Positions 43,284 to 53,904 of a stretch of DNA of 64,000 nt are shown one piece after another (positions within the stretch are counted from its first letter, which is position 1; each line of letters starts with the position of its first letter). The notes under the pieces were generated by a model. The model worked only from the letters and a program-made list of their open reading frames with translations. It was not told where the DNA came from and searched no databases. The DNA lies in the NCBI GenBank assembly GCA_003149915.1, contig QAMK01000019.1, positions 1-64,000 of the forward strand. The letters are read 5' to 3'. The stretch is from Bacillota bacterium (GTDB taxonomy: Bacteria; Bacillota_I; Bacilli_A; RF39; UBA660). Made by a program: the position numbers and the translations under genes.

Positions 43284-44837
43284 ATGGATATGTTATTAAT
43301 ATCCATTCTAGCCCTTGTGATTGGATCTCTTTCAGGTACTGGATGTGCCTTGTTGTATCATAATATAAAAGGAAAAAACAACGATAAAGCCATTTCTGAA
43401 ATGTTAGAAAAAGCTAAGAAAGACGCCGACAAGATGAAACGAGAGGCTCTTTTAGAAGCAAAAGAAGAAGAACAGAAACGGAAAATAGAAAATGATAAGT
43501 TAATCAAAGAGAAGAAAGCTGAAATCAAAGAAAATGAAGATCGCTTAATTCAAAGAGAAAACAATATTGATAAACGAGATCAACTACTACAAAAGCGCGA
43601 AACAACGCTAGATGAAAGAGAAAATAAGATATTTGAAAGACAAAAAGAAATCCAAGACGAACAAGCTAGAGTGGATGAAATCAAGCAAGAACAACTAGAG
43701 TTACTAGAAAAGATTTCTGGATTTGATAAAGAAAAAGCCAGAAAATTAGTCATGAATCGTGTCGAAGAAGCAATGCAAAAAGAAATTGCAGAGTACATTA
43801 AAGAACAAGAAAATAATGCCAAGATGGAAGCCGATAAAAAGGCGAAGGATTTGATTGTTACGGCGATGCAACGCTTTGCAGCAGACATTGCAAACGACCA
43901 GACAATTACAGTTGTAACGTTACCGAATGATGAGATGAAAGGTCGGATTATCGGTAGGGAAGGAAGAAATATTCGTACGTTAGAAGCAATTACTGGTGTC
44001 GACTTAATTATCGATGATACACCGGAAGCAGTTGTGTTATCCTCTTTTGACCCATTACGCCGTGAAATTGCTCGTGTAACGTTGGAAACGTTGATGAAAG
44101 ACGGCCGAATTCACCCAACTAGAATTGAAGAACTTTATGATAAAGTTTGTAAAGACATGAAAGCCAAAATTTTAGAATATGGAAACGATGCCTTATTTGA
44201 ATTGGGATTGACAAAAGTTGATCCAGATTTAATCGAAATTATCGGAAGATTACATTTCCGCAGCAGTTATGGTCAAAATGCCTTAGCCCATTCCATTGAA
44301 GTAGCAAATTTGGCAGGTTTGATGGCCGGAGAACTTGGTGAAAATGTAACCCTTGCCAAACGTGCCGGATTATTACACGATATTGGAAAGGCTATCGATC
44401 ATGAAATGGAAGGAAGTCACGTTGAAATTGGCGTCGATATTGCTAAGAAATTTCATGAAAATCCAGTTGTCATCAATGCCATTGCATCGCACCATGGCGA
44501 TACCGAACCAACGAGTGTGATTTCTGTATTAGTTGCCATCGCAGATGCATTATCGGCATCCCGTCCAGGTGCTAGAAACGATACACTAGAAAATTATATC
44601 AAACGTCTAGAGCAACTGGAAAATATCGGAAACGATATTCCTGGTGTTGAAAAAACGTATGCTGTTCAAGCCGGACGAGAATTACGTGTCATTGTAAAAC
44701 CAGATGAAATCGATGATATTACTGCTCACAAAGTGGCTCGAGATATCAAAGAAAAAATCGAACAGACGATGCAATATCCAGGTACGATTAAAGTAACTGT
44801 AGTAAGAGAAACACGTGCTCAAGAAGAGGCACGATAA
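43284..44837 (+). CDS. rny: Ribonuclease Y
   Basis: A 517-residue membrane-anchored endoribonuclease that starts mRNA decay. One N-terminal membrane helix (about 4-24), a long coiled coil (30-200), a KH domain with [12 protein letters not shown] near 213, and an HD domain with [12 protein letters not shown] near 362. AGGGAGGA precedes the ATG. Position after recA matches Bacillus. Confidence 0.97.
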   Translation: MDMLLISILALVIGSLSGTGCALLYHNIKGKNNDKAISEMLEKAKKDADKMKREALLEAKEEEQKRKIENDKLIKEKKAEIKENEDRLIQRENNIDKRDQLLQKRETTLDERENKIFERQKEIQDEQARVDEIKQEQLELLEKISGFDKEKARKLVMNRVEEAMQKEIAEYIKEQENNAKMEADKKAKDLIVTAMQRFAADIANDQTITVVTLPNDEMKGRIIGREGRNIRTLEAITGVDLIIDDTPEAVVLSSFDPLRREIARVTLETLMKDGRIHPTRIEELYDKVCKDMKAKILEYGNDALFELGLTKVDPDLIEIIGRLHFRSSYGQNALAHSIEVANLAGLMAGELGENVTLAKRAGLLHDIGKAIDHEMEGSHVEIGVDIAKKFHENPVVINAIASHHGDTEPTSVISVLVAIADALSASRPGARNDTLENYIKRLEQLENIGNDIPGVEKTYAVQAGRELRVIVKPDEIDDITAHKVARDIKEKIEQTMQYPGTIKVTVVRETRAQEEAR

Positions 44838-44841
44838 TCGA

Positions 44842-44869
44842 TAAGCAGCCAAAACGGTTGCTTTTTTTT
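44842..44869 (+). terminator. Terminator of rny
   Basis: AAGCAGCC/GGTTGCTT hairpin (one G-U pair) followed by eight T. Confidence 0.75.
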
Positions 44870-44892
44870 CGCTATAAAATAGAGGAAAAAGA

Positions 44893-44921
44893 TTGACAAC
44901 AGAATGAATGCTCGTTATAGT
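44893..44921 (+). promoter_or_regulatory. Promoter of the three-gene unknown operon
   Basis: TTGACA at 44893-44898, 17-bp spacer, TATAGT at 44916-44921. Confidence 0.75.
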
Positions 44922-44971
44922 AAACTTATCTAGAACTAGGAACAATTGGGATTATTAGAGGGAGTAAGAGT

Positions 44972-45937
44972 ATGTATATAAAAATGAAGTTGGCAAGTGA
45001 ATTAGCCAGAAATCAAATGTATCAGAATCTATTGGGATTCAATCCGACAAATTTGGATTATGAAAACGACAAAAACAGCATACGAAAATTGCAAACTTTT
45101 TACAGTCTTCCCAACTATATTGTTCCTCGCAATAAAATCCTAAAGTCTAACTCACAAACAGATACTTACTTAGCATTATTATATATGGAATACCAAAACC
45201 ATAAAGAAATAATAAAAGGGTATAGTGAAAATCAAAAATATTATAATTTAAATCCAATCATGGATGAATACGACCAAATATTAGGAAATGTCAGTACAAT
45301 AGAAGAACTACGATTTTTGATTACGAAAGACTTAAATGTTTGGTTACTGATCTTACGAGTTTCAGCGGCAACCCTTCTAGAAAAATTACCATGTTATCAA
45401 ACACCAGTTGAAGCAGCAAGATGGGTATATAACAAAATGAATCCATTTGCAAAAGAAGACAAGTTGTTATTAGATTTGATGAATCCTCAAGATGATGCTG
45501 CCAAAGAAGAAATCGACTTCAATAAGTTCTTTTTTGAACCGTCTCATACCGAAGGAGATGCTATCAAAAGTGTTCAATCTATGTTAAATTCTTATCGGAA
45601 ATTTTCCAAAAGTTACGAGACACTTGTTTTGCGGATGACGGAAGAATACGTTGTCGATGCCATTTCGAAATTAGAACAAAATCCAACCGATGCAAAATTT
45701 GAAAAGAATATTTTGAAACGGTTGTTAATGTTACAAACGCAAGATGAAATTGTCTCATTATTTTCAGAAAATGAAGAACTTCAAAAACGAATATTAAGAA
45801 ATTATTATCAACAAGGAGTAAAAGCGGATAAAGACTTTTTAGAAAATCGAGCCCGAATTATGGATCACAGCAAGACTTATCAAAAAATCAAGAGAAAGAT
45901 GTATCCAGAAAGAAAGGAAAATTATAATGCAACATAA
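44972..45937 (+). CDS. Unknown operon protein 1
   Basis: A 321-residue soluble, mainly helical protein with no recognised domain. The last part (YQKIKRKMYPERK) is basic. It overlaps the next gene by 11 bases. It does not align clearly with the two genes that follow, although size and charge pattern are similar. Function unknown. Confidence 0.75.
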   Translation: MYIKMKLASELARNQMYQNLLGFNPTNLDYENDKNSIRKLQTFYSLPNYIVPRNKILKSNSQTDTYLALLYMEYQNHKEIIKGYSENQKYYNLNPIMDEYDQILGNVSTIEELRFLITKDLNVWLLILRVSAATLLEKLPCYQTPVEAARWVYNKMNPFAKEDKLLLDLMNPQDDAAKEEIDFNKFFFEPSHTEGDAIKSVQSMLNSYRKFSKSYETLVLRMTEEYVVDAISKLEQNPTDAKFEKNILKRLLMLQTQDEIVSLFSENEELQKRILRNYYQQGVKADKDFLENRARIMDHSKTYQKIKRKMYPERKENYNAT

Positions 45938-46856
45938 TTATGAATCCGATTTGATTCGAGTAAATTTGTATTTACAAAAAATGTATCAGCAAATTTTAAA
46001 TCAAAAAATAGAGGAATCCAGAAAAAATATCGATGAAAATGAAGTGATTGCAGCTAAAACAGAAATTTCAGAATGGCTTTCAGAAGAATATCAAAAACGT
46101 CCGGCTGAAATAGGGGCATTAATTTCCGTGATGGCACTCGAATGCTACAATTATTCCTACGATGATGAAGATGATGAAATCGTTTCATTGATGAGAGAAT
46201 GTGAGTCAAGACAAGATTTCCTGGATGCCGTTTGGGATAATATGGACATCCTATATGTTTTAATTGAACATGAAATAGATGTATACGAACCAAAAGGGTA
46301 CAATTATCATTTTACAGATGACATATTGAAGACGTCAGAAGGAAGAGAAATGTACGAGAAATTTCATCCGAATTATCAGAAAGAAATGGCCTACGACGGG
46401 TTCTGGCTGAGACATCATGATTCAAAAAGTTTCGAAGTTATCAATTATCCGATTCATAATTTTATCGAGTTCTATTTAACGATGATGACGACATTAGATT
46501 TGTTTGAGGATAGTGACGAATCATGCCTAGTCGTATCGGATATTTTAGAGACAATTCACCACAAAGAAGCACCATTGGCTGATCAAATTTTAAAAGAAAT
46601 GCTCAAATATTACTACACGCTTGTAAAAACAGATAAAATTTTTCAAAAGGGAAAATCTGTGCAAACATTTACGCGTTTTTTAGAGAAAAGTAGTCGCACA
46701 GAAATTATAGATGAAATGTGGCAAGACGATAATGCTAGGTATGAATTAGTGCAATGTTTTGCTAGTCGCTATCGGATTGGATTGTATCCAGAGACGGATA
46801 ATCAAAGCGTAAAACAATTTTGTAAGAAGATGGATGAAAAAAATCGTAGAAGGTGA
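45927..46856 (+). CDS. Unknown operon protein 2, paralogue of protein 3
   Basis: A 309-residue acidic helical protein. It shares with the next gene the elements ISVMALECYN, EGREMYEKFHPNY, YPIHNFIEFYLTMM and a C-terminal RIGLYPETD then VKQFCKKM, in the same order and spacing, so the pair arose by tandem duplication. No signal peptide, membrane segment or catalytic motif is visible. Confidence 0.75.
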   Translation: MQHNYESDLIRVNLYLQKMYQQILNQKIEESRKNIDENEVIAAKTEISEWLSEEYQKRPAEIGALISVMALECYNYSYDDEDDEIVSLMRECESRQDFLDAVWDNMDILYVLIEHEIDVYEPKGYNYHFTDDILKTSEGREMYEKFHPNYQKEMAYDGFWLRHHDSKSFEVINYPIHNFIEFYLTMMTTLDLFEDSDESCLVVSDILETIHHKEAPLADQILKEMLKYYYTLVKTDKIFQKGKSVQTFTRFLEKSSRTEIIDEMWQDDNARYELVQCFASRYRIGLYPETDNQSVKQFCKKMDEKNRRR

Positions 46857-46861
46857 TAGAA

Positions 46862-47767
46862 GTGGATACACACGTTTCTTATTTAATCAATCTGAATCGT
46901 TTCATTAACGAGTTATACCAAAATTACTATACCAATGAATCCATTATGTTGAAAGAAGAGGGTGTAGAAATAGATGGTGGTTATGATGCAACAATTTATT
47001 CGATTGCAGAGTGGATTCGTAAAAAGTATAATGAAGGCGATAAGGAATTTGATGCCATTATCTCTGCGATGGCCTTAGAGTATTATAATCAGTTTGCACT
47101 TGAAAAAGGGCCATTTGAAATTATCGAATACATGAATTCTTGCACTAGTGTTCAAGAGTTCATCGAATATGCTATAGAAACCCATTCTGTATTGGAAGAA
47201 CTAATCGATTGTGAAATTTCCGAAGTTGGCAGTGAATACGATTACGAACTGGTTGACATGGCCTTAAATACAGACGAGGGAAGAGAAATTTATAAAAAAT
47301 TTCATCCTCAATATGAAGAAGAAAATAGGTATGATCAATGGTGGCGTCAAGTAGACTCTATTCAAACAAAATTTTATTCGTACCCAATTGAACATTTCTT
47401 AGATTACTACTTACTGATGATGAACGTAAAAGAGAAGTTTTCTGATATAGGAGAATGTACGGATTTGGGAATGGGAGTATTAGAAAATATCGATAGAAAA
47501 GACAATCTTTTATCCAAACAAATCTGGTTTGAATTGTTACGGTTTTATTATAACGATGTCCAACCGGAACGGGAAACAAAACAAGAGGAGTTAGACCAAC
47601 TAGATAGGATGGAACCTAACGAACTGCTAGCGATGATACGTTACGAAGATGACATGTGTTTAGATGTTATGAATCGTTTTGTACAAAACTATCAAATCGG
47701 TTTATTTAATCCAAAACCAAAGAATAAAAGAGTAAAACAGTTTTACAAAAAGTTGGAGGCAAAATAA
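46862..47767 (+). CDS. Unknown operon protein 3, paralogue of protein 2
   Basis: A 301-residue protein starting at the GTG at 46862, six bases after AGGTGAT; an earlier GTG overlaps that site. Matching elements are ISAMALEYYN, EGREIYKKFHPQY, YPIEHFLDYYLLMM and QIGLFNPKPKNKRVKQFYKKL. Acidic and helical. A bidirectional terminator separates it from the convergent RNase J gene. Confidence 0.75.
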   Translation: MDTHVSYLINLNRFINELYQNYYTNESIMLKEEGVEIDGGYDATIYSIAEWIRKKYNEGDKEFDAIISAMALEYYNQFALEKGPFEIIEYMNSCTSVQEFIEYAIETHSVLEELIDCEISEVGSEYDYELVDMALNTDEGREIYKKFHPQYEEENRYDQWWRQVDSIQTKFYSYPIEHFLDYYLLMMNVKEKFSDIGECTDLGMGVLENIDRKDNLLSKQIWFELLRFYYNDVQPERETKQEELDQLDRMEPNELLAMIRYEDDMCLDVMNRFVQNYQIGLFNPKPKNKRVKQFYKKLEAK

Positions 47768-47803
47768 AAAAGTCTATTGCGCATTAGCAATAGGCTTTTT
47801 GAT
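47766..47803. terminator. Bidirectional terminator before RNase J
   Basis: AAAGTCTATTGC/GCAATAGGCTTT hairpin with A and T runs on its two sides. Confidence 0.8.
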
Positions 47804-49465
47804 TGGTAAAATCACAGGTAAAATTAAAGGTTTACGACCAGTTAAATCAGAAATAGCAGGAACTAAATCTGAAATTAAAGCTGCTTTGATTTCATTGAAG
47901 TTAGCACCGGTTGAAAGTTTGTTTCGAATCGTATTAGCAGCAAGTTCTTCAATTTTATGAATCAATGCTTCATTCTCATTAACTAATACAAAACCACGAG
48001 TCGTAATATTCGGTTTAATTAATAACTGTCTCTTATCTTGATCGATATTGGCAATGACAACTAAAATACCATCGTTTGACATTATTTTTCTATCTTTGAT
48101 AACAGAAGAACCGATTTCACCGATACGGTTACCATCGACGTAGATGTCCTCTGCAACGACGCCTTCTGATGCTTTTGTTACAACATGATTTTTTAATGTT
48201 AACACATCACCATTTTTCAAGACGAATGTATGGTCTTGTGGAATATCACAACTGATTGCAATATTAGCATGTTGTTTTAACATACGATATTCACCATGTC
48301 CTGGTACAAAGTACTTTGGCATGATGAGACGAATCATTAATTTTAACTCTTCTTCGTTTGCATGTCCAGAAGTGTGTAAGTCAGATAAAACAGAAGTTGT
48401 ATAAACTTTGACTCCTTGAAGATACAAACGATTAATCGTTTTAGCAATGCTTAACGCATTTCCTGGAATGGCACTAGAAGAGAAGATAACGATGTCGTCT
48501 GGACGCAACTTAATTTGTTTATGAGTGCCATTAGCAATTCTAGAAAGTGCTGCTAAAGGTTCTCCTTGCGAACCCGTACATAACAAAGTAACTTCGCCTG
48601 GTTTCAGATGATTGGCTTCCTCTGGTGTGATAATCAATTCCTTGTGATCGATATAACCACCCTTAATGGAAATTTGAATATTATTATCCATACTTCTACC
48701 AAATACGCATATTTTACGGTTATGCTTGTAGCAAGTTTCAATAATATGTTTTAGTCGGTAAATATTAGATGCAAAAGTAGCAACGATAATTCGACTATTT
48801 GGATAATTATCAAAAATATCATTTAGGGCACTGTCGACTTTCGATTCGCTAATAGACATACCAGCATTTAATGCATTGGTAGAATCGCTCATTAAAATAT
48901 CGACACCACGTTTTCCAATTTCAGCCATCTTATGTAAGTCAGCCATCGGACCAATCGGTGTAAAATCGAACTTAAAGTCACCAGTCGTCATAAATGTACC
49001 ATCTGGTGTCGTTACTGCAATCGCATGAGAATCTGGAATTGAGTGGGTAGTGCGAATAAATTCTACCGTTATATCTCCAAATTTCAAGACGGTATCTTCA
49101 TCATATACAAATAAATTATCGTAACGAATATTGCGGTCTTCTAACTTTAATGCAATTAATTCTTTTGCTTGATTCGGTGCATAAATTTTTGGAATTTCAA
49201 CACTTTGTAAAAGAAATGGAATAGCTCCAATGTGATCTTCGTGTCCGTGTGTAATAATTAATGCTTTAATTTTATCTTGATTTTGTTTTAAAAACGTAAA
49301 GTCAGGTAAAACATAGTCGATGCCCAACAAATCATCTTCTGGAAATAAAATACCAGCATCAATGATGATAATTTGGTCATTGTGCATGACACAGTACATG
49401 TTTTTTCCGACTTCACCCCAACCTCCTAAGACAATAATCTTAGTATCTGTAGGTTTTTTCGTCAT
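47774..49465 (-). CDS. rnjA: Ribonuclease J
   Basis: A 563-residue metallo-beta-lactamase/beta-CASP nuclease with 5'-3' exo and endo activity on RNA. HGHEDHIGA near 72 holds the zinc ligands, GDFKFD near 163 another, and PGHGEYRML near 367 the beta-CASP His region. The length is typical. One RNase J is seen here; whether it is the J1 or J2 type cannot be decided. AAAGGAG lies before the ATG. Confidence 0.95.
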   Translation of the reverse strand: MTKKPTDTKIIVLGGWGEVGKNMYCVMHNDQIIIIDAGILFPEDDLLGIDYVLPDFTFLKQNQDKIKALIITHGHEDHIGAIPFLLQSVEIPKIYAPNQAKELIALKLEDRNIRYDNLFVYDEDTVLKFGDITVEFIRTTHSIPDSHAIAVTTPDGTFMTTGDFKFDFTPIGPMADLHKMAEIGKRGVDILMSDSTNALNAGMSISESKVDSALNDIFDNYPNSRIIVATFASNIYRLKHIIETCYKHNRKICVFGRSMDNNIQISIKGGYIDHKELIITPEEANHLKPGEVTLLCTGSQGEPLAALSRIANGTHKQIKLRPDDIVIFSSSAIPGNALSIAKTINRLYLQGVKVYTTSVLSDLHTSGHANEEELKLMIRLIMPKYFVPGHGEYRMLKQHANIAISCDIPQDHTFVLKNGDVLTLKNHVVTKASEGVVAEDIYVDGNRIGEIGSSVIKDRKIMSNDGILVVIANIDQDKRQLLIKPNITTRGFVLVNENEALIHKIEELAANTIRNKLSTGANFNEIKAALISDLVPAISDLTGRKPLILPVILPIKKPIANAQ

Positions 49466-49554
49466 AATAACTCCTTTCTTTGTTAATTTTCTCCGTAATA
49501 GAACTAACGTAGTAGATTATACTATTTTTTTAAAAGTTTGTCCAGTTATCCATT

Positions 49555-50514
49555 TTATTTCCGAATTAATCTTTTTTGGGTAATGACGACATCCTTGTCC
49601 AGCAGTTCGGTTGGTAAAGGAAAAATATCACTCAACCGATATTTTTCATAGGTAAGACGATGCGTTTCTGCCAAGCGATAAACACTGTCACCTAAAAACT
49701 CGTTTTCTCCGTTTGGTTGGAACGTTTTCCATACTTTATGTTTGAAATCATCGTCATCTAGTTGGATTTGTTCAAAAATATCGTCTAAAGTAACTGGCTT
49801 ACCAGTTCCAGGATTAATTTCACCAACTTTAGCCAAGTTAATATTAAAAGTCATTAGAAAATATTCTGTAATCAAAGACTTAATATCTAAATTTGGGTTA
49901 AATAACTGTTTTTTATTATCCCAATATTTTGGAATAAAATAATTATTTTGGTTTCCTAAAACAGTAGAAAAACTCATGGAAGGGTGGACTCCAATTTGCA
50001 TACCATCATAATCAATCATAGATAAGTTTCTATCATTTCCTTTTCCATAAATATACAAATTATCTAACGAACAAAAATCTGGAAATACAAAGCCAGCTTG
50101 ATTAGCCCGTTTTACGAAGTCTTCCATCAAATGATATAAATCAGCATATTGTCGTAAATCTGTACGTTCTTTCATGCTAAGACGATTGTCTAGTTGATTT
50201 AAGGTAATTCCTTTTGCAGCAGGCATTATGTATCCGGTGAATAATCCGTTTTTTTCGTTGTAGACAGCATGCGATGGAACGATAATTTCAGGAACATTAG
50301 AAACCGGTTTGGCATCTATAATTTTACGTTCAATATCATATGGGGAAAGCTGTTTAATATGTTGTAAAAAATAAGGATCATAAAGTTTAACATAGCTACC
50401 GTTTCGTAGTTGGAACACTTTGGAAAACAAAGGTCCAAATGGTAATATTGGGTCTTCTTTGGAAATTTCTTTTTTTAATTGTCCCTGTAATGTTTGCAAA
50501 GCGATTCTTTTCAT
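49555..50514 (-). CDS. Protein-kinase-like protein
   Basis: A 319-residue soluble protein. FPDFCSLDNLYI near 148 followed by LSMIDYDGMQIG near 165 corresponds to a catalytic loop with Asp and Asn kept and a DYDG in place of DFG. YVKLYDP near 37 could be the VAIK-type lysine. Such kinase-like proteins occur as lone genes in gut Bacillota. It is divergent from ftsY. Substrate unknown and activity uncertain. Confidence 0.6.
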   Translation of the reverse strand: MKRIALQTLQGQLKKEISKEDPILPFGPLFSKVFQLRNGSYVKLYDPYFLQHIKQLSPYDIERKIIDAKPVSNVPEIIVPSHAVYNEKNGLFTGYIMPAAKGITLNQLDNRLSMKERTDLRQYADLYHLMEDFVKRANQAGFVFPDFCSLDNLYIYGKGNDRNLSMIDYDGMQIGVHPSMSFSTVLGNQNNYFIPKYWDNKKQLFNPNLDIKSLITEYFLMTFNINLAKVGEINPGTGKPVTLDDIFEQIQLDDDDFKHKVWKTFQPNGENEFLGDSVYRLAETHRLTYEKYRLSDIFPLPTELLDKDVVITQKRLIRK

Positions 50515-50581
50515 TTCAATATCCCCTTCTTAAAGCAGGCTTATTATACTATAAAATGCAAAATTTTGCAACCAAAAGAAA

Positions 50582-50610
50582 TTGATTAAAGGCTTGTTTT
50601 ACGGTATAAT
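50582..50610 (+). promoter_or_regulatory. Promoter of ftsY
   Basis: TTGATT at 50582-50587, 17-bp spacer, TATAAT at 50605-50610, then CAGGAGG before the ATG at 50637. Confidence 0.7.
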
Positions 50611-50636
50611 GAAAGAAGTAGAATACAGGAGGAATT

Positions 50637-51788
50637 ATGGGCATATTTAGTAAAATTAAAGAAATCTTTAAAAAGGGAAATCAAGAAGAAAACAAAGTAG
50701 AAGAAAAAGAAGTAGAAGAGACAGTTGCAGTCAAGTTGGAGTCACCAATCAAAGAACCGCAACTGGATGTAGATAGAATTGTAAAAGAAGTTAAAAAAGA
50801 AGAAAAAATGGAAGCACTATCGAAATTGGATAAGACCAAAGAAGAACGCGAGGCATTGATTAAAAATGCAAAAGTATATGAGAAGGGATTATCAAAGACG
50901 AGAAATAGTTTTGTCTCTAATTTAATCAATTTGACCAATCGGTATTCAAAAATTACGGAAGCGTATTTCGATGAATTAGAAGAAATTTTAATTATGGCTG
51001 ATATTGGTGTCAATACCGTAATGGGATTTATGGATCGCTTACGGGCTAGAGTGAAAAAAGAACATCTAGAGTCACCGGCAGATTTAAAAGAGATCATCGT
51101 CGACGAATTATTTATCATCTATGTTAACGACGAAGTATTAGTCAATAAAATTCAGTTTGCCAAAGAAGGACCTACTGTCATATTGATGGTCGGTGTAAAT
51201 GGTGTCGGAAAGACAACTACGATTGCCAAACTTGCCTGGAAGATGAAAAACGAAGGAAAGAAAGTCCTGTTAGTAGCGGGCGATACGTTCCGCGCTGGTG
51301 CTGGTGAACAATTAAAAGAATGGGCCGATAAAGTTGGTGTCGGATTCTACGGAAAAGAAGATGGTGCTGATCCATCTGCAGTTGCATACGATGGCATCGA
51401 ACTTGCTAAAAAAGAAAACTATGACGTCGTCTTTATCGATACTGCTGGACGACTACAAAACAAAGTAAACTTGATGAAAGAATTAGAGAAAATGAACAAA
51501 GTAATTGGAAATCTAATTTCAGGTGCTCCACATGAGACTTTACTGGTATTGGATGCTACAACTGGTCAAAATGGAATTAGTCAAGCCAAAGCATTTAAAG
51601 AGATTACGAACATTACTGGAATCGTTTTAACGAAATTAGATGGTACGGCCAAAGGTGGAATTGTCTTAGCAATCAAAGAAGCGGTCAATATCCCTGTTAA
51701 ATATATCGGGTTAGGTGAGAGAAAAGAAGACTTGCAAGTATTCGATATCGAAAATTATATTTATGGATTATTTAAGGACTTGATGTAG
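50637..51788 (+). CDS. ftsY: Signal recognition particle receptor FtsY
   Basis: A 383-residue SRP GTPase that docks ribosomes at the membrane. An acidic/charged N region (1-80), then the N and G domains with GVNGVGKTTTIAKL near 185, DTAGR near 268 and TKLDGTAKGG near 332. The stop is directly followed by the ylxM ATG. Confidence 0.97.
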   Translation: MGIFSKIKEIFKKGNQEENKVEEKEVEETVAVKLESPIKEPQLDVDRIVKEVKKEEKMEALSKLDKTKEEREALIKNAKVYEKGLSKTRNSFVSNLINLTNRYSKITEAYFDELEEILIMADIGVNTVMGFMDRLRARVKKEHLESPADLKEIIVDELFIIYVNDEVLVNKIQFAKEGPTVILMVGVNGVGKTTTIAKLAWKMKNEGKKVLLVAGDTFRAGAGEQLKEWADKVGVGFYGKEDGADPSAVAYDGIELAKKENYDVVFIDTAGRLQNKVNLMKELEKMNKVIGNLISGAPHETLLVLDATTGQNGISQAKAFKEITNITGIVLTKLDGTAKGGIVLAIKEAVNIPVKYIGLGERKEDLQVFDIENYIYGLFKDLM

Positions 51789-52082
51789 ATGGATAAAAAA
51801 TTATATTTAGTGAATTTGTACGATTATTACGGAGTGTTACTAACAGAAAAACAACAACAGTACTTTGAAAATTATTATTTTGATGACCTTTCATTAGGAG
51901 AGATCGCAGAAAATGATAACGTATCCAGAAATGCTGTACATGGACAATTAAAGAATGTAGAAGAACGGTTGCAGTTTTATGAAAAATCGTTACATCTTTA
52001 TGAAAACCGTGGCAAAGTATTGAATTTGTTGAGTCAAATTAGTGAAAAAGAGATTGCCAAAGAAATTGAACAGTACATTTAG
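51789..52082 (+). CDS. ylxM: YlxM family SRP-associated HTH protein
   Basis: A 97-residue protein with a sigma-like HTH (YFDDLSLGEIAE then VSRNAVHGQL), the YlxM/p13 pattern. YlxM modulates SRP GTPase activity in Gram-positives. Starts one base after ftsY ends. Confidence 0.9.
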   Translation: MDKKLYLVNLYDYYGVLLTEKQQQYFENYYFDDLSLGEIAENDNVSRNAVHGQLKNVEERLQFYEKSLHLYENRGKVLNLLSQISEKEIAKEIEQYI

Positions 52083-52143
52083 AATTGCATTCAAACGGAA
52101 AACAATCTATAATAATAATTAGAATAAAAGGGAAGTGGAATAC

Positions 52144-53904
52144 ATGTTTGATAAAATTGTATATATCAGTAACGAGGGTGCCAATGTAAAAATTAAAGAT
52201 GGAGAAAATTTGTCAACCAATATTATGAATATGCATTTGGTGTTTGAAGACGACAAAAAGAAAATTTTAGGTGAAGTAGACGACATCGATGATAACGTCG
52301 TAAAAGCTCATTTCTTGGGAGAATTATTACCAGACCGTTTCATCGGTGGTGTCATTAGAAAACCGGATTTAAATGCCAAAGTGCGTATCATTACTCCGGA
52401 AGAGATGAAATTGATCGTCGGCGATGAAAAACCGTCTACGATGACTTTGGGTGCCAGTCCATTATATGATTCTTGCCCAATTAAAGTCGATATTAACGAA
52501 TTGTTCAGTAATCACATGGCTATTTTCGGTAACTCTGGTTCCGGTAAATCATGTGGTGTTTCTAGATTGATTCAAAATGTATTCCAGACACCAAGATTTA
52601 TTCCGTTCCGTTCTAATTTCTTTATTTTTGATTCTTCTGGTGAATATCGAAATGCTTTTCAAGATATTAATAAGATTAATCCAAATTACAATTATAAGTT
52701 TTATACGACAAACTACTATGAACCAAATACGGAACAATTGAAAGTTCCACTATGGTTATTGACTGTAGACGATTTAGCGTTGTTACTTTCTGTAACGAAT
52801 CACTCGCAGTTACCAATTATCGAACGGATGCATAAATTAGTTCGTATTTTTAATCAAGGTGATGTCAATGCAACGGAATATAAAAACCACATCATCGCCA
52901 AAGCAATCATGACTGTTTTGTATTCTAACGAAACTTCTACTTCGAAACGAAACGATATTTTCTCTATTATCGGTTCTTGCTCAACAGAACAATTCAATTT
53001 GGAAGCAGAACTTCCTGGTATTGGATATACGAGAAAATTTAGAGATTGTTTCCTAATCGATTCGGAAGGAAACTTTACGGAAAGTGTATTGCTAACGAAG
53101 TACGTATCAGAATTCATCAAACCAGAATTAGATAACTTTGAACCTGCTAAAGTAGTGTACTATACACTAGAAGACTTAGAGAAAGCACTAAACTTCACAC
53201 TGATTTCAGAAGGCTGGTTACGAAATGAAAACACGTATGGCGATGCCGTTACAATTCGTGTTCGGTTACACTCTTTGATTACAGGAGATTATGCGAAGTT
53301 CTTTGCATGTCGGACATTTATGAGTGAACAACAATTCATTGCTAGCTTAATTATGATGCCAGATGGCAAGCACAAGGCGCAGATTGTAAACTTTAACTTA
53401 GACGATGTCGATGACTCCTTCGCGAAGACGATTACGAAAATTTTCTGCCGTATTTTGTTCGATTTTACAAAGAGTTTGAAAGACCGTGGCAGTCTTCCAT
53501 TTAACATTCTTTTGGAAGAAGCACACCGATACATTCAAAACGATACCGATACATTTATCTTAGGATATAATATCTTCGATCGTATCGCCAAAGAAGGTCG
53601 TAAATACGGTTTGATTATGAGTTTGATTTCACAACGTCCTGTTGAAATCAGTGATACCGTTATTTCACAATGTTCCAATTTCTTAATCTTCAAGATGAAC
53701 CATCCACGTGATTTGGATTATATCAAGAAGATGGTACCGAACATTTCAGAAGAGATTGTAGAAAAGCAAAAGACATTGCAACCAGGTACTTGTATGGCAT
53801 TTGGAAGTGCATTCCGAATTCCAATGATTGTTCGTATGGAAATGCCAAATCCACAACCTTACAGTGCCAATGCCGATGTATTCAAGCAGTGGACTACACA
53901 ATAG
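52144..53904 (+). CDS. HerA-like DUF87 ATPase
   Basis: A 586-residue P-loop ATPase. An N-terminal beta-barrel (HAS-barrel type, about 1-90) precedes Walker A GNSGSGKSCG near 134; ILLEEAHRYI near 456 is Walker B, and GRKYGLIMSLISQRP near 485 is the HerA/FtsK arginine-finger region. HerA-type hexamers translocate DNA and usually pair with a nuclease such as NurA; none is adjacent. It is inserted between ylxM and ffh, which is unusual. The ATG at 52144 follows AAGGGAAGTGG. Confidence 0.9.
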   Translation: MFDKIVYISNEGANVKIKDGENLSTNIMNMHLVFEDDKKKILGEVDDIDDNVVKAHFLGELLPDRFIGGVIRKPDLNAKVRIITPEEMKLIVGDEKPSTMTLGASPLYDSCPIKVDINELFSNHMAIFGNSGSGKSCGVSRLIQNVFQTPRFIPFRSNFFIFDSSGEYRNAFQDINKINPNYNYKFYTTNYYEPNTEQLKVPLWLLTVDDLALLLSVTNHSQLPIIERMHKLVRIFNQGDVNATEYKNHIIAKAIMTVLYSNETSTSKRNDIFSIIGSCSTEQFNLEAELPGIGYTRKFRDCFLIDSEGNFTESVLLTKYVSEFIKPELDNFEPAKVVYYTLEDLEKALNFTLISEGWLRNENTYGDAVTIRVRLHSLITGDYAKFFACRTFMSEQQFIASLIMMPDGKHKAQIVNFNLDDVDDSFAKTITKIFCRILFDFTKSLKDRGSLPFNILLEEAHRYIQNDTDTFILGYNIFDRIAKEGRKYGLIMSLISQRPVEISDTVISQCSNFLIFKMNHPRDLDYIKKMVPNISEEIVEKQKTLQPGTCMAFGSAFRIPMIVRMEMPNPQPYSANADVFKQWTTQ

